Shown: positions 1 through 10,637 of the stretch, one piece after another
Layout of the letters: each line of letters starts with the position of its first letter
How positions within the stretch are numbered: the first letter of the stretch is position 1
The notes under the pieces: model-generated
What the model was told of the DNA's origin: nothing
Seen by the model: only the letters and a program-made list of their open reading frames with translations
The model's database searches: none
From: Trichoderma breve
Taxonomy: Eukaryota; Ascomycota; Sordariomycetes; Hypocreales; Hypocreaceae
Direction: 5' to 3'
Length of the DNA stretch: 64,000 bases
Assembly: GCF_028502605.1 (NCBI RefSeq)
Contig: NC_079233.1
Coordinates: 1 to 64,000, forward strand
Position numbers and translations under genes: made by a program

Positions 1-427
1 TGAGTTGGTTTATTCTATCGGTATCCTTCCAGGCATTAACAGGTTTACTGTTGAAAGACAAAGTTGTGCTTCCGTCAAACGAGGGGCTCGCTTGCTGGGG
101 AGTATATGTGCCAGAGCTTAGCAGTGCATATGTCATCACTGCAAGTATCACTAACATCACTGTGTCGGACCCAAGGCACTGGGCTCACGTACTGTAACTG
201 GGTCTCTGATTAATTTGCCAGCAAGTGTTGGGTGCGAATGGAGTTTTGACAACCGCGCTATGAACTCACGAATATACGGGATTCTTGTGTATAGTCTTAC
301 CAATGTTGCAAGCATTGCTGTCGTTGACTTGGCCGCCAACCCCCCCAAAATGATCCAAAATCTCGATCTGAGTGATACAGGAGCTAGGAAAGGCTGGCAG
401 GGCATAGCTATTTACCCTAGTGCCTGA
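1..427 (+). other. Left-edge stretch with possible 3' end of an unidentified gene
   Basis: A frame open from base 3 reads 62 coding-like codons to base 188, followed by a possible GT..AG intron (189-221, only 33 nt). Beyond it a second open frame runs to a stop at 425-427, but joining the two changes frame, so no clean model results. No family was recognised. It could be the tail of a gene entering from the left, a decayed copy, or chance. Confidence 0.2.
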
Positions 428-687
428 GTGAGAATAGATCATAGTACACAGAGCCACAGATACTAAGGCCTTCTATTAGCATTAATATATCCAGATTGTT
501 TAGCGTGGCTTAGTTCTAATTGACCTCAATTCAATAGGAGATCGTAGATAAAAATGGAAATCTTTGAACTTTCCTCAACTTTGTGTGTAGTACTTGTTGA
601 AATTAAAAAGATTCTGGAACTATAACAAAAAAATTCGCGCGCCCCTACCTCCACAACCAGCCTTGATCGTTGACGGGACAGAATGCT

Positions 688-1083
688 ATGATTCCCCAGT
701 TCAACACCAGCATTCATGATGATCAGATTGGTGCACCTCTGAGTTTGGCCGGGAGTTCCGATACCATGGTCTCATCCTCATCTCCAGCGATATCCAGAGC
801 ACAGCAGGACCATGAGATGTCCAATGATTCCATCAAATCCACTGCTTATTTCCAAAATGAGAATACAAAACTCTCCAAACTGTTGCTTAATAGGTATTCA
901 GCGTACTTCTCAATACTTCTAAACTGCATTTTAACACACTTCAAGCCGGTTCAATTAGCGTTACCCCCCATTTTCTGGAATAAGGATAACAGACCAGAAC
1001 AGTCTTGCATCATAATCTGGATACGAGGCATTATCTCAGCTGGCGCTTGTCGGAATTGCAGACTAACCCGCACTTCCTTCTGA
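688..1083 (+). CDS. Hypothetical ORF running into the poly-C block
   Basis: An ATG at 688 opens a 131-codon frame ending at 1083, just before base composition collapses into C-rich sequence. The first ~70 residues are hydrophilic and Ser-rich and could be a genuine N-terminus. The later part is less protein-like, and a donor-like GTATTC near 893 suggests an intron may start there. No domain is recognised. The 3' part of any real gene would be lost in the 1.09-1.79 kb block. Confidence 0.2.
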   Translation: MIPQFNTSIHDDQIGAPLSLAGSSDTMVSSSSPAISRAQQDHEMSNDSIKSTAYFQNENTKLSKLLLNRYSAYFSILLNCILTHFKPVQLALPPIFWNKDNRPEQSCIIIWIRGIISAGACRNCRLTRTSF

Positions 1084-1089
1084 CGCAAA

Positions 1090-1313
1090 CAAACACGGAA
1101 CAACCCCACACCCCACTCCCCGCACCCTCCACACTACCCCCTCCCCCCCCTTCCACCCCACCTCCCAGCCCCCCGCCCAACCCCTAACAACACCCACAAT
1201 CCCACCCCCCCCACCCCCCACCCTCACCCCCCCCTCCACCCCCCCCCCCCGCCGCCCCCCGGACCCCCCCCCCCCACACCGCACACCCCCCCCTCCCCAC
1301 CCACCCCCCAACC

Positions 1314-1411
<98 letters not shown>

Positions 1412-1790
1412 ACCCACCCCCCCCCCCTCCCCCCCCGCCCCACCACACACCCCCCCACCCCACCCCGACCCCCCCTCCACCATATCCCCCCCCATACACC
1501 CCACACCAACCACCTTCCCCCCTACACCCCCCGTCCCCCCACCCCCCACATCTCCCCCCGTCCCCCCACAACCCCAACCCCCCACCCGCCCCCCATCACC
1601 CCCCCCTCCCCCCAAACCCCCCCCCACAAACCAAAGCACCCCCCCCCACACCAAACCCCTACCCCACCCCCCTACTCACCACTCCCCCCACCCAACCACT
1701 CCCCACGACATCACCCATCCCTCAACCCCCCCAACCCACCCATCCCCCCGCACCCCCCCCACCACCCAAACCCAACACAACCTTTTTATG
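1090..1790. repeat. Poly-C / C-rich low-complexity block, likely assembly artefact
   Basis: About 700 bases are almost pure C with scattered A and few T or G. A near-uninterrupted C run of about 90 bases lies around 1315-1411, and complexity fades out on both sides. It has no repeat unit. This is the reverse complement of the poly-G that two-colour Illumina chemistry produces when signal is lost, and it sits exactly where an SDR gene breaks off. The glycine-rich ORFs read from it on the other strand are meaningless. A true homopolymer expansion cannot be excluded from sequence alone. Confidence 0.85.
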
Positions 1791-1826
1791 TTTTTGTGTT
1801 GTGTGTCTGGGTGTGTCCCACCACAA

Positions 1827-2500
1827 TCAAACATCCAATTGATTTACCAAACCAGGACTGAGTGCAATAATTGTGACTCCGTCTGCTCTCAAATCAATAC
1901 TGTACTTAGCCACAACCATATTCAGAGCAGCTTTAACCGCGCTGTATGTCACAAAGAAGGACATGTTGCCCTGCAACGCTAGCTCTAGATCGGCCAATCC
2001 TGTTGAGATTACCGTGATCTTTTTGACACTGCTCTTGCGCACAAGTGGTAGGTAGGCATTGATTCCGTACATGACACCAACGACATTTGTTTCTATTGCT
2101 TTCACCATGTAATCATGTAGCAATTCCTCGCGACCGATAAACTCAGTCGGAGAAAGAAAATCACCAACGGGATCTTGATGAACTCCATTGATGATAAGAT
2201 AATCCACAGAGCCTCCTGTTAAATCTACGGTCTTGGTTACCGCAGCGGAGAGGGATTTGTGATCAGTGAGGTCGGCCTTGATGATATTGACATTGCGAAT
2301 ACTGTCGGATGCGAGCTTGGCTTCGACTGCATCCGGATTTCGAACAAGACCAACTATAGTATTTTCAGAGTCACGGCTAAGATGCCTCAGCCACTCATAC
2401 TATTTGAAAAGTAAGCAATGCACATCCAAAGAATGAAGTTTGTGGATGGGTAACATACACCAAGGCCACGAGATGCTCCAATGATAATATATGAAGGCAT
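1827..2500 (-). pseudogene. Short-chain dehydrogenase/reductase, C-terminus broken at the poly-C block
   Basis: NAD(P)-dependent SDR. Exon 1 (2500-2459) encodes the dinucleotide motif GASRGLG. A 59-nt intron (2458-2400, GTATGT..TAG) is followed by exon 2 (2399-1827). Visible in order: Rossmann N-terminus, the acidic ADLTD turn, an IINGV stretch in place of the usual NNAG, the active-site Tyr and Lys in YSAVK, then SPGLV. In relatives SPGLV is followed by a further C-terminal segment. Here the frame stops after seven codons, and the sequence then dissolves into poly-C. It is therefore either truncated by a false join or split by an intron lost in the block. It diverges from the NmrA-like gene at 3058 and shares a 557-bp promoter region with it. 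The substrate is unknown. Confidence 0.75.
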
Positions 2501-3057
2501 AATTATTGAGCGATACTTTTTTCTGGGAATAAAGTAAAATTTCAGACTGTGTTGCCAAGTCAGTTATCGAGACGAACGACAATGGATTTCCAGCGACATA
2601 TTTATATCTCGGTTTTTTATCAACTATCTTCAGCGGTTCATCATACCAAACATTATTGCCTTTCAACACACGAATTGTAAACGCCCCGGCTGCGGTGTTT
2701 CCGTGTCCGCCGGCCGCAGGAATTCCTGTGCCCGCTCAGTATGCTTTATCCGAGCGTCCGCGGCGAGCACAAAGCCGTTTACTTTTGTGAGCTGTGCTTT
2801 CTTGCCAAAGAAACAGCCAACATGTTCTTGATAGCGCGTTGGTTCAACCCCGCTCCATCTTCCACCCTCAACTTATGCTGCGCATTTTGGAAACTAGGTT
2901 AGGCGATGACCGGCGGGTCTTAGAAATTATCATTGTAGTGAATGAGTGCAAACGTCCAACATATAAAGAGGCTGGGACGTCTAAGTTGAGATCTTGTGAA
3001 TGCCAACCTCTTAAGCAATTCATCCCACAATAGAATTCATGATAGGCTGATTATAAA
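2501..3057. promoter_or_regulatory. Shared divergent promoter region (SDR / NmrA-like)
   Basis: A 557-bp interval separates the start codons of the two divergent oxidoreductase genes and holds no convincing ORF. The GC-rich stretch near 2683-2760 includes CGG/CCG triplets (for example tccgccggccgc), the half-sites bound by Zn2Cys6 proteins such as the regulator encoded just downstream. Binding is inference. Confidence 0.5.
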
Positions 3058-4032
3058 ATGGGTTTCAACAACATCGCGATCGCTGGTGGGTCGGGAAATC
3101 TAGGATCAGCAATCCTACGGGAGCTACTTTCATCTTCAGACCCGATCTTCAACGTAATTGCACTTACACACTCAAAGTCGACGACGGCTGCAAGTCTGGT
3201 TATGACGCTCGGTCTACCCAGTACAGCTTCTCATCACCTGAAGATTGTTTGGGTCGACTATAATAACGAAGATAACCTTATGGGAGCTCTTTCGGGCGCT
3301 GAAGTTGTCATTGCTACACTTGCTGGCCATGTGGCTCTGCAGATCGATCCGTTATTGCTGAAAGCTGCTCGAAAAGCCGGCGTACGGAGATATATTCCGT
3401 CACAATACGCTCTAGATGTTTTACACCCAAAAGCCGTGGAATTGTTTACTGATGGTTGGCTAAACGCCTTCCCAGTTGCTCTTGCTCGTCGCTATGAGGC
3501 ACTCGCAGAAGAAAATGGCCCTATAAGCTATACTACAGTTCTGCCTAGCATGTTCATTGATGTTTTTCTTGAGACTGGGCTCTGGGGGGCGTATGACATT
3601 CCAAATCGAAGGGCAGTTGTGGTTGATGACGGAACGCGGTTTCTTACAGGTTGCTCGACAGAATTTATCGCCGCCGCCATTACAGCAATATTGAAGCTAC
3701 CCGAGGACGCCACTAAGAATAAAAGAATACCAATTGCAGAAATCCGAACAACAGCAGTCGAGATTATCGAAACAATTGAAGGGGTTTTTGGATTTAAAAT
3801 GGATGTGGAATACAAGCCAAGTGAAGTGTTTCTCCTTGAGCGCCAGGATGCCTTGGCGAAGAAAGATTTTCGGACGGTGCATATAAAGTCTACACTCAAA
3901 CTAGGGGGGGATGGCTCCGGTGCGGCAGATTTGATTGAAGGGTTAGCTTTTGATGCAAATGGAACTTTCATATTTCCACGACGAAATTTGAAGGACTTAG
4001 TATTAGGCGTTAGAAAGAGAATGACAATTTAA
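3058..4032 (+). CDS. NmrA-like / isoflavone reductase-like NAD(P)-binding protein
   Basis: Intronless, 324 aa, ATG at 3058. The N-terminus has the GGSGNLGS dinucleotide motif of the atypical SDR (NmrA/isoflavone reductase) family. A VIATLAGH strand and the RRYIPSQY segment (normally PSEYG) follow, and the length is normal for the family. The catalytic Lys that plant-type isoflavone/pinoresinol reductases carry shortly after this segment is not evident, so the protein may act on an unusual substrate or only sense NADP(H). Divergent from the SDR gene and 155 bp upstream of a Zn2Cys6 regulator. The second NmrA-like gene (20688) is only distantly similar. Confidence 0.85.
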   Translation: MGFNNIAIAGGSGNLGSAILRELLSSSDPIFNVIALTHSKSTTAASLVMTLGLPSTASHHLKIVWVDYNNEDNLMGALSGAEVVIATLAGHVALQIDPLLLKAARKAGVRRYIPSQYALDVLHPKAVELFTDGWLNAFPVALARRYEALAEENGPISYTTVLPSMFIDVFLETGLWGAYDIPNRRAVVVDDGTRFLTGCSTEFIAAAITAILKLPEDATKNKRIPIAEIRTTAVEIIETIEGVFGFKMDVEYKPSEVFLLERQDALAKKDFRTVHIKSTLKLGGDGSGAADLIEGLAFDANGTFIFPRRNLKDLVLGVRKRMTI

Positions 4033-4187
4033 TGGTTATATAGGGCATACAACTATGAAATAACGAACCCAATTTATCTTACCCTCCGGAGTGTTCCTTG
4101 ACTAGCAAATATCACTCAAGTGGGCTGTACTTGAAACCCGACGGCCGTCGGCTGCCAGAAACCCCGGCCGCCGGTTATGTCCAGTTA

Positions 4188-6410
4188 ATGAAATACCCGG
4201 CGCTGCCCAACATGGAAAGCCAACCGTTACTCTCAAACCACAAACGAGGTGTACTCATGGATTCACACCCGTCTAATCTTGTGTCAAGGAGACGCGCTTG
4301 TGTTGCGTGTACCTCCGTGAAGCAAAAATGCATACTATATCGGCCCAACATGTGCCAGAGATGCGAGCGCCTTGGCAAAGAATGTGTCTTTCTCGAGTTG
4401 TCACAACGGAAGCGCAAGCGCAGCGAGTCTAGGTTTGTGCGCGCCACCACACACTCACTAAACGCCTTGAGAAGGAATTCACTATACTAATAAACAGCAC
4501 AGGCGCGTGGAAAAGCTTGAAAATACAGTTAATCAGCTGATTACGCACTTGACAGGCCTGACAGGACAGGATGTAACACCGCTAGCATCACCCTCCCGAA
4601 CAACACAGTCCGTGATTTCTTCTGCCGAGGGCATGTTGGCTATACCAAGTAATAGTTCTCTTTCACAATCAGGGGACCTGCAAGACTGCAGTCCAGAGCC
4701 CGTAATTGGACATCAGAGTGCTTGCTCTGTTGTTTTGGAAGCTCTCAATCACGATGAAACAGAGGCACTCCTTCAGAAATTCCAACAAAAATTCGTCCCT
4801 ATTTTTCCTTTCGCGGCGATTTCTGTATATAAAGGCTCCTATCACATCAGACATCTAAACCCTTTTCTGTTCCTGTGCATCATGGCCGTAACTATAGGAC
4901 CAAAGCATCCTTTACGGGCGCATGTGCAACATGAAGTCATGAATCAGGGCATCCGCCGAATGATGCGCGGACTGGAGAGAAACCTTGACCTCCTCCGGGG
5001 ATTTCTTGTCTTAGCTAGCTGGTGTCACCTCTTCCCGTTTTCCAACAGCTCTCGCCCCGATGTCCTGAATCTCATTCAGACGTGCATTACACTTTGCTAC
5101 ACGCTCAACCTTGAACATAAAGCAAAATTGACGCTAGAAGAGCAACGGGCTCTGCTAGGAACCTACTGGATATCGAAATGGTTTGTTCTCCTCGACTAAT
5201 ATTCATTTCTGAGCTTCTTCTAACGCACAAGCGCCTTGATCCTTAAGCGCCGAGAAGGCTTTCAGCAAGCCGATAGGGTTGAAGTATGGGGATGCCATTA
5301 AAAATGCCTGCAAATCCTTAAGTGAAATATCGGAGTATCCACATGATCGCGATATTCAACCACAGATCGCTTCAAGATTCTTAATTGGTCGAATCTACGA
5401 GGCTTTCACATCCCTTCGCAGTATGCAGGCACCGGACATATGGGATGCACCGGTTGGATTAATGCGCTGCCTTTTTAAGCGAGAGTTGGACGTCATCGAG
5501 GTAGGCGTAAATCAGCAACAGAATCTTACCGAGCCACTGGGCAGCCTCAACGGTGAGTAGCCGTCTTTTAACAGCTCGTCATTCAGTTGTAGGAACTGAT
5601 GTGAATCAAGAACACTTGGCGAGATTGGATATCCATTATGTGAGCATATGTATGGGAGAATGTACGGTTCAGGGCCAACAACCATGGCTCCACTGCATCG
5701 ATTCCGATCCCCCGAGCGTTACCGACAATATCACTTTTGGCTGTTCAACTGAGAGAATCGCCATAATTTACAAGGCGATGAGAGCGTGCAAACTTTTTAT
5801 CTTGGGCTTTTTAGATCTACCGACAGCTGATTTGACTTATGTTACATTCGTTACATATTCTCAGCTATGTTTCACTCTGACTATATACGCCAAATTGGTG
5901 TGGGCACTTTTGGAAATTGTTGTTGGTGGAGCAACATACGGTGATCGTACGGTATTAGTAACCCTAACAGCTGATCAAAATTCACAATGCGCGGCTATAG
6001 TTGATGAGGCAGACTATCTTGGATTCCTCGGGTTACTGCTGAAGAAGGTTGAAAAAGCGGCTGAAGGGAACATGGATGCGCAAGACCGAGAGACAGACTT
6101 TGTCTCGGTATTTACGTCAAAGCTAAGACTATTTGCTCTCAGCTACCCAATTCGAGTCAATGGAATCCTTGGGACCGATTTCCTTGACACACCACGCGAT
6201 GCAGATTATACGGGGGAGATTACCAGCCATAAAATAACTGCTCATCAGTTTGGTCAAGGAGCTGATGATAAACTTGAACACTGGCTACGAAGTGATAATG
6301 CTACTCAAGAATACCCCAGGCTACCAGATAATTTGTTATGGAACTCTTTCTTTACTGATTTTGATCTAAATAGTTTGATAGATAGGCCAGATTCTATTAA
6401 TAGTATATAA
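4188..6410 (+). CDS. Zn2Cys6 transcription factor (regulator 1)
   Basis: Predicted nuclear DNA-binding regulator, 681 aa. Exons: 4188-4432, 4503-5180, 5248-5552, 5593-6410; introns one and two are 70 and 67 nt. The zinc cluster is C38-x2-C41-x6-C48-x7-C56-x2-C59-x6-C66, followed by a basic KRKR linker and a short coiled coil beginning VEKLENTV across the first splice site. The middle shows the GTYWIS segment of the fungal-specific factor domain. The start is the first in-frame ATG; ATGs at 4212 and 4257 also precede the zinc cluster. The third intron is unusual: acceptors at 5574, 5586 and 5592 all keep frame, but give introns of only 22, 34 or 40 nt. Likely a local regulator of the flanking oxidoreductases (inference). 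Confidence 0.85.
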
Positions 6411-6490
6411 ATCACTTATTATTTAAGCGTAATAAGAGATTCTTACGAAATAAATATATAAAGCTCATATCATTTAGATCCTGGCTGAGA

Positions 6491-7021
6491 TCAATAATAA
6501 AAGCAGCTAAAAGACCGAATTCTGTCGTTCAGACTTCCGCCATTATCCAGATAGACAGCCCTCAAGTCAGAGATTTCGGCGCCTGACTCCATAGCACCAT
6601 CGGAAAAGTTAGGACCAGAATTGCTCATGCAGTTCAGATTACTAAAAGAATGTAAGAGTCAAAATATCTAGACAAGGTATATGAGTTTATACTTACACAA
6701 AAAAGTCGCATTCGGCATTTTGAGATGCTCCAAAGCGAATAGAGCTTGCCTTTTTGTCAAGATTCGGACTCTTCTCGTTCAAATTATCTGAAAAGAAGTC
6801 AGCATTATAAAGAGACGGGAAGCGTAAACAGTGTAATACATACGGCAGTCGGCACCAGGCTGCGAAGCCAAATTTGTATTTGTCCATCCAACATATTGCC
6901 CCCCAAAATTGGTGTTCTCGTAAAAGATAACACTATATTGTGCTCTCTCTTCAATGGTGGCAGCAGTAGCATAGCCGGCAAATAGGCCTAGAAGGCTGAT
7001 AGATAAAATTTTGGTCCACAT
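6491..7021 (-). CDS. Small secreted beta/gamma-crystallin-like protein
   Basis: 139 aa from three exons: 7021-6844, 6787-6697, 6641-6491. Introns are 56 and 55 nt with GTATGT and GTAAGT donors. Residues 1-20 form a signal peptide ending in ATA-A. The mature part has the aromatic-Gly pattern of a Greek-key strand pair (VIFYENTNFGGQY near residues 30-42). Further along it has SSIRFGA, an LRAVYLDN turn and a C-terminal RIRSFSCFY, which resembles the IxSF element of crystallin motifs. Cysteines are few and could form one or two disulfides. Extracellular role unknown; fungal relatives of this fold include small secreted and antifungal-type proteins. The domain assignment rests on pattern only. Confidence 0.7.
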
Positions 7022-7133
7022 CGTTTGGGTAACAGTTGGCTGATTTAAGATATTAAATGTCTGTTACTCGTAATTGGCGAGAAGATCACTCTTATATATG
7101 CGTTTTATATTACACCGACACTTTGTGTACAAC

Positions 7134-7870
7134 CTAGTCAGCTTTTGGATTCATGTGTTTGTGGGGGGAGTCTTCGCCTTCCAGCAGCAGTTCAAGGCCA
7201 ACTGGTGCAACATCCAAAGTCAGAACTACGAATCGATGGATAGTAGAAGGTACATCCGAAGTCCTTGTGGCTGATGGATCTGCTCGGCGGTAATTGTGGA
7301 GCGTCGGGAAATTATATGTCGTAACTACCAGAAGTCCCGCCAACATTGGGAAGTTCGGATCGGATGCCGATATCCCGATCTGGACATCAGCAGGAGGACA
7401 TTCGCATTTTGGAAGTTACCAGGTATTCATAATAGGCCGGGTAGTTTCCACTCAATAATGCCATCACTCGGTGCCACCAACGTTACTCAAACTCTTCCAC
7501 TTCTAATTCAAACATACAGCAGAGTACAGGAATCTTGATCTCTTCACATCTTCACTGCCCCGTACCACGTACGCAGCAGAGCATCGAGATCTGCAGGAAT
7601 GTCCATGATGCCGTACCAACTCACATCTTCCCGAGCATGATTCCCATATAGTCAAGCATGTCGGGGACAGTGATGCAGTTGTTGGAAGTCATGGAGAAAC
7701 AAATCTGTGGGTGTGGTCTGCACAGTCGTGGGTAAGGAGGATAGTGTCAACGGGCTGGCCCGAAGAATAGTTAACCATATGATACTCCATGCGAAGATCA
7801 TTGATCTAAACCTTATCCGGGGGGTTATAATCAATGAGGTAGCTGGCAAACTGATTTTCGATCTAGCATA
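7134..7870 (-). pseudogene. Possible decayed gene, unidentified
   Basis: On the minus strand several coding-like segments occur in shifting frames with intervening stops. One, around 7690-7865, reads through a motif like NDLRMEYHMVNYSS followed by THDCADHTHRF. Another near 7560-7640 reads SWYGIMDIPADLDALL. They look like one protein broken by frameshifts and nonsense changes, but I could not name the family. The plus-strand ORFs in the interval look less protein-like. Confidence 0.3.
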
Positions 7871-8849
7871 GTACTGAAACAGCGAGAGAGGAAGGAATAG
7901 GACTCGCTATTGTGCTAGTATGCATTTTAAACGAGGTTCTGTATCAGCACTAGCGATTAAGCTGACTTAGTACTGCCGTATACAACTTCCGCTTCTAGAT
8001 CTTCCTTATAATTGAACTGCGAATTACAACAGTGCTTATATCCGGAATAAGAAGTTACTAGGGGAGGGTGCTGAATATTAAGCGCTCGCTTGTAACTTGC
8101 ATGTTTAGGTTGAGAGCAGCTATCTCAGGACAATATATGAAGGGTATACCCATGGATGGGGCTAGCTGGTCTTTTAGTATAATTCATTTCTGTTTAGAAA
8201 ATGACATTTTACATACTGCCTAAGATACCGGATAATATCCAGATCATTGCTAAAATTGAACGAAGTACGCACACTTGGGGAGTAATGAACTGCCTGCATT
8301 TCATCAATTCCGATCTTCAACGTGTCGAACCGTCTGCCGACTCTCGTGCATGAGGTACATGGAACGCATACAAGCCCTTAGTAAATTGCCGTAGCCAATA
8401 ACTTGCTCGTCTTATTTTCTTCCCACAGCACCACCTAATGTCTAGCGCCGCGCATAAAGAAAACATTAAGACTAGGAAATAATCAGTGGTCGACTGTGTG
8501 GCAAATATGACTTGATATATAGAGGTTATATTTCTTATCAAGAGGGTCAGTAAAGCTGCAATAGCTAGGTCGGAGGAAGGCTACGCCCCAGCCTTTGGTG
8601 ACCTGATATATAAAATTGTATTTTTATCATCAAGCTGAGTCAAATCGTTCTCATGTTGAATGTTGAAATCTTACATATGTGATAAGTCTAATGATAAGTC
8701 AAAGTAATGCATAGGAGTTGTGTAAGAAGCTATACAATGTATTATATAAATAATATTAGCCTACACGATTTTCGCTCGCGATAGATATATGACGTATATC
8801 AGCACCTTATCTTGCATAATATATTATTTATATCAAGACATCTTCTAAG
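7871..8849. other. Intergenic, no gene seen
   Basis: AT-rich sequence with only short open frames. No RNA gene, repeat array or clear promoter element was recognised. Confidence 0.5.
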
Positions 8850-10150
8850 TCATACTAATTGCCTTTACGATTGTAGTTGTACTGATTGGGCCGTCCACCA
8901 CATCATTATCTCCCCATTTCTTCAGTGCCTGAACATACTCCTCGCCAGTCTGCTCAAGTGCAGTTCCAAATGCAGATGGTATATCTTTTGGTATTCCTCC
9001 TATTCGTTAGAATGGGTTGTTACTTTATGTTCTTTGATGGTGTATATTTCATTGACGATAACATTGACTATGGCTGATAGCTCGTCACATATTGCAGCCA
9101 AGACTTTACCTGCCTTGGAGAATAATTTGATGAGCTCAATAGAGTTCGGATTGGTGGCTGGTCAAATATAGGCATATGTTCTCTGGGATGAAAGAAAGCT
9201 TTAAACTTGGAGGCGCGACGAAGAAATTCATGAGCCGAAAGCGTGGTTCTCCCACAGATGTTTCTAGACCTTCAATAAACTTTCACCTGCTCCATCCGTC
9301 TTCCACGCTTCGATCAAGCTGTGGTAAAGCCGGGCGTGGCCACCCTAGAGAGATGCCTTCTTGGTTGATCAACCTGCGTGTATTGGGGTTCGTGTTTCAA
9401 CCTATCTCCAACCGATGCCCCAATACATCCCTTCTTTAAGGCCAACATCTGCGCATATCTGTCATCGAAGCAAGTGGATTCATGGTTTCAGACAGTTGTC
9501 GATCTCTATAAATATAAGGTAGTTCTTCATTACATGCTTTACGTCTTTACTTTGGTGTAGAAAACCATTCGGGTTACCGGCACTGTTGGGTCAAAAGATA
9601 TAGCTGCTGCTGTAATCAAGTGCTTCTTGCGGAACGACGTTTGCATTTGGCATTATTACCGACTTCACCTTAGTGAAGGCGTTTAATTTTGCTTCTAAAA
9701 ATGTACAGATACACTGGCTCACGTGGTTCAGGCGACACCCCTCCTGGTTTTGCTTTTACAGACGTTTACCAAGATATGATCGCGTCTACGATAAAAGAGT
9801 ATATGGTATACGTACTCGTGAAAGCCCACAGTATACTGACAATATAAATTTACCATAACAGCTATGTCAAGCAGTATGTGTGGCTATGGTGGCCGAAATC
9901 TCTAGATTTGTAGGTCGTTTGGTCCTTGAATAAAGCGTTGGAAAGATCCAAGTAGAAGCTGCCTCACCAAGCTTCATTAAGGCTGGCCATCTTCGTTCGA
10001 TTTAACTGTTACAAATCCCGATGTCATCCTCGGGTCTATGATGCATCCATTCAGTGGTTTTCAGTCGATGAACGAATCAAATTGCATCAGCATCTCAAAT
10101 TTCCTTACTGGAACTTATACAAAGACGGACGACGTTCGATGTTCATTCAA
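8850..10150 (-). pseudogene. Possible decayed gene with several frameshifts, unidentified
   Basis: Minus-strand segments read like real protein but lie in different frames. Near 10010-10130 there is a segment containing IIDPRMTSGFVTVKSNEDG. Near 9870-9985 there is LMKLGEAASTWIFPTLYS followed by ISATIATHTA. Near 9350-9470 there is DDRYAQMLALKKG, and near 9060-9140 AAICDELSAIVNVIVNE. The end is EEYVQALKKWGDNDVV, stopping at about 8850. Stops and frame changes between them cannot all be explained by introns with normal GT..AG borders, so a pseudogene of one 350-400-codon gene is likely. Some short plus-strand frames here also look open. The family was not recognised. Confidence 0.35.
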
Positions 10151-10637
10151 TCACGTTGTATGTGTTTTCTACTTAATTGCATGTGCACCCTAACTTCCTG
10201 GTAGTAGGTTGATATCCCTGACGTAGCTACCGGTCATATTGAGCTCTGATGAGTTCTGCGGCAGGGTCAGGCGTATTACGCTTGTTTCTGAATTGTCTCT
10301 GGCACAGTTGGTTGAAATATTAGCGGAAAAAACGTTCCGACTACTATAAAAGTCATCGTTCATGGTATAAGGGATCGTTTCAAGAATGTCAAATAAATTA
10401 TGCCGAAAGCTAAATAAGCTTTGAGATCAGGATGGGAAGGCAACTTCAGAAGTTGTTAAACAAGTCACAAGTATGGGAAGCTGTAGTGTCAGACCGAGGG
10501 ACCTTGATTTGACTAGCTCCTACATAACTGTTCTTTATGTACTTGTGGTTCCATTGATCTGCCTTTTCCTTCCATCACTTTGCTCTGTTTTTCCAAGATA
10601 CCGGAAACAGAGTCACCTAGCCTTGTATTCCCCCACT
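10151..10637. other. Intergenic, no gene seen
   Basis: Downstream flank of the small secreted protein gene. The plus-strand ORF entering from 10473 is antisense to that gene and is regarded as a shadow. Confidence 0.5.

Noticed and set aside
1063..1654. Long glycine-rich ORFs on the minus strand
   Set aside because: They are translations of the poly-C block and carry no protein information.
3528..3971. 147-codon ORF antisense to the first NmrA-like gene
   Set aside because: Shadow frame of a well-supported coding sequence.
9378..9858. Plus-strand ORFs that looked partly protein-like
   Set aside because: Minus-strand segments across the same interval form a more coherent series; plus frames are short and end in stops.
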